Shown piece after piece: positions 5,010-6,229 of a stretch of 6,229 bases of DNA. The notes below the pieces were generated by a model. That model was given only the letters and a program-made list of their open reading frames with translations. It was not told the origin of the DNA and did no database searches. The DNA is from Nitrososphaeraceae archaeon (GTDB lineage Archaea; Thermoproteota; Nitrososphaeria; Nitrososphaerales; Nitrososphaeraceae), in the NCBI GenBank assembly GCA_025922715.1, contig JAICHH010000109.1, positions 1 through 6,229 of the forward strand, read 5' to 3'. The stretch's first letter is position 1; every line of letters starts with the position of its first letter. A program made the position numbers and the translations under genes.

Positions 5010-6074
5010 CTATTTAATATAATAATCTAAGATTTGAATGTCATTTTTTCTTCTGGTAGTAGGCTTTTTAACTATTTTTTTAATCTTATTTGGTTTATGA
5101 GAAATAGGAATAGCATTATATCCCATATTGTTAAGTATCCTTGCAAATTCTACTGCAAAACCATGGATTGTAAATATCTTTTTTGGATTGCATTTTTTTA
5201 CCACCTGAATTAATTCATTAAAATCACAGTGATCACTCAAGGGAAGAGCATAATCTATTCCCATCATGTATTTATATCGCGGACTACAAGCCCATCCACT
5301 AAACCCAATAGTTATTGTATTATATTTGTCTTTCATATATTTTAAAAATCTTGAATTTCCATTCATTAATGGTGCTAACATTACCCAAGGATACTTGGTA
5401 TCTAATTGTTTATATTTTTCTGCTTCTGTAAAGCAGGTTGTATCTCTTAGTGATATTCCCATATTTCGGTATACAGTATTAATAACTTCTATACTATCGT
5501 AAGAAAAAAAAGGATCCCAATGACCAAAAAAATTTGTTAACAATTGAGCTTTTCCTAATGGATATCCCATGAGAATAACAGGTTGACCTTTATCATAAGC
5601 ATCAGCAATAATCTTATTTGCTTGATGAATTATTTCTTTATGATCAGGAAAAATGTATTCATGTCTTCCAAATGTCGATTCAATTATTAGAGTATCCACT
5701 TGAGGTATTTTTTTTGGCAGCTTAAGGAATGCTCGTTTCCTTATTGAGATGTCTCCGGTATAAAATACTTCATTGAAAGCGAGTAATCCTTTAGATCCTA
5801 ATATGTGACCCGAATCTATCAATTCTAAATCTTTTCCTTCATATATTGCATTTGTGATTTCATAACCTCGTGCATTAGCTATTGCTTCTGTTTCTACTGA
5901 AGTAATAGTTGTTATTTTTGATTTATTTTTGGGTTTACGATAAACATGATCAGAATGAGCATGAGAAATAAAAACAAAATCATTACTCTCAACCTTGGAT
6001 GGATCTAACAAAATTCGTGTTCCATTATTCTCTAGTAATAAACCATAATCCATTGATCTTAAATGAGAGTGCAT
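5010..6074 (-). CDS. Metallo-beta-lactamase-fold nuclease (COG1236-like, ligase-associated exonuclease type)
   Basis: The 354-residue enzyme is a two-metal MBL nuclease with a beta-CASP-like insert. Metal motifs are visible in order: HAHSDH (38-43), H90 in DSGHILGS, D108 in YTGDIS, H282 in LSDHCDF, and H305 in TIHGF. The beta-CASP-type motif A acid is E132 (IIESTFG), followed by PVILMGYPLGKAQ (165-177), GFSGWA (257-262), and FNELIQVVKKCNPKKI (285-300). The pattern LSDH...FNEL...PKKI...HG is like ligase-associated DNA exonucleases and SNM1/Pso2-type repair enzymes; archaeal copies are often annotated as mRNA 3'-end processing factors. The C-terminus is a basic tail (327-343) ending in a PIP-box-like DIQILDYYIK. 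There is no KH domain, unlike archaeal aCPSF1. A TATA box about 24 bases before the ATG suggests a leaderless mRNA. ATG at residue 8 is an alternative start. Confidence 0.9.
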   Translation of the reverse strand: MHSHLRSMDYGLLLENNGTRILLDPSKVESNDFVFISHAHSDHVYRKPKNKSKITTITSVETEAIANARGYEITNAIYEGKDLELIDSGHILGSKGLLAFNEVFYTGDISIRKRAFLKLPKKIPQVDTLIIESTFGRHEYIFPDHKEIIHQANKIIADAYDKGQPVILMGYPLGKAQLLTNFFGHWDPFFSYDSIEVINTVYRNMGISLRDTTCFTEAEKYKQLDTKYPWVMLAPLMNGNSRFLKYMKDKYNTITIGFSGWACSPRYKYMMGIDYALPLSDHCDFNELIQVVKKCNPKKIFTIHGFAVEFARILNNMGYNAIPISHKPNKIKKIVKKPTTRRKNDIQILDYYIK

Positions 6075-6093
6075 GACAAGTTATTTTATATCC

Positions 6094-6101
6094 TATATTT
6101 T
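6094..6101 (-). promoter_or_regulatory. TATA box of the MBL nuclease
   Basis: The minus strand reads AAAATATA centred about 24 bases before the ATG at 6074, the spacing expected for a leaderless start. A second AT-rich box (ATATAAAATAA, about 6082-6092) is too close to the ATG to serve it. Confidence 0.5.
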
Positions 6102-6193
6102 AATTAACTGTTTAGGTCATTTGGGGAGTACCCTCCTCCGTATTACAATAGTTGCTAGTTTTTTGAAATCCATAAACACAAAATTCAAAAGAG

Positions 6194-6229
6194 ATGTTAA
6201 GTAGAGATCAAATAGTAAAATTCTCATGC
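6194..6229 (+). CDS. Possible 5' end of a gene running off the right edge
   Basis: An ATG at 6194 opens a frame that stays open for the last 12 codons (MLSRDQIVKFSC). A weak purine-rich AAAAGAG precedes it. No good TATA box is visible 25-45 bases upstream. Twelve codons are too few to judge the product, and a chance open frame of this length is common, so this is only a candidate. Confidence 0.3.
   Translation, partial: MLSRDQIVKFSC

Noticed and set aside
5266..5502. 78-codon plus-strand open frame resembling a membrane peptide
   Set aside because: Antisense to the MBL nuclease; the hydrophobicity follows from the opposite-strand codon pattern.
6075..6083. Possible third copy of the TAAGTTGTCC operator-like repeat before the nuclease (TAACTTGTC on the minus strand)
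   Set aside because: It differs from the 10-base repeat in the core and at the end, and lies downstream of the nuclease TATA box by chance similarity.
6123..6139. GC-rich patch GGGGAG...CTCCTCC near the right edge as a possible hairpin or anti-Shine-Dalgarno element
   Set aside because: Only four base pairs form with a four-base loop, and no gene or T run follows closely.

Overview
The window reads as a piece of an AT-rich archaeal chromosome, most likely from an ammonia-oxidising member of the Nitrososphaerota (Thaumarchaeota). This rests on the gene set: a type II methionine aminopeptidase, an archaeal-type (ApgM) phosphoglycerate mutase, a Mer-like F420-type luciferase-fold oxidoreductase, a small archaeal HTH regulator with C-terminal Cys/His residues, and a COG1236-type metallo-beta-lactamase nuclease. 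Promoters also look archaeal: AT-rich TATA-like boxes sit about 24-26 bases before several start codons, which implies leaderless mRNAs. The genus cannot be fixed from the sequence alone; the low GC would suit a Nitrosocosmicus- or Nitrosopumilus-like genome.

Layout: a 3'-end gene fragment of unknown function (+, left edge); a 224-base AT-rich spacer with poly-T/poly-A tracts; tRNA-Pro(UGG) (-); map (-); a divergent promoter region; a small conserved-looking protein (+) and apgM (+); a tight convergent junction with an HTH regulator (-); a 150-180 base divergent intergenic region rich in repeats; a Mer-like LLM oxidoreductase (+); a convergent junction with an MBL-fold nuclease (-); and a right-edge spacer that may hold the first codons of another + strand gene.

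The genes are mostly housekeeping: protein N-terminal maturation, glycolysis/gluconeogenesis, tRNA supply and nucleic-acid processing. They do not form one pathway; most appear to be single transcription units. The best candidate for a local regulatory circuit is the HTH regulator and the divergent oxidoreductase, whose shared intergenic region holds a 10-base direct repeat (one copy abutting the oxidoreductase TATA box), a 9-base inverted repeat, and a short palindrome at the regulator's own start. The other notable point is a PIP-box-like C-terminus on the MBL nuclease, behind a very basic tail, suggesting PCNA binding and a role in DNA rather than RNA processing. No mobile element, CRISPR array or clear new multi-gene system is visible.
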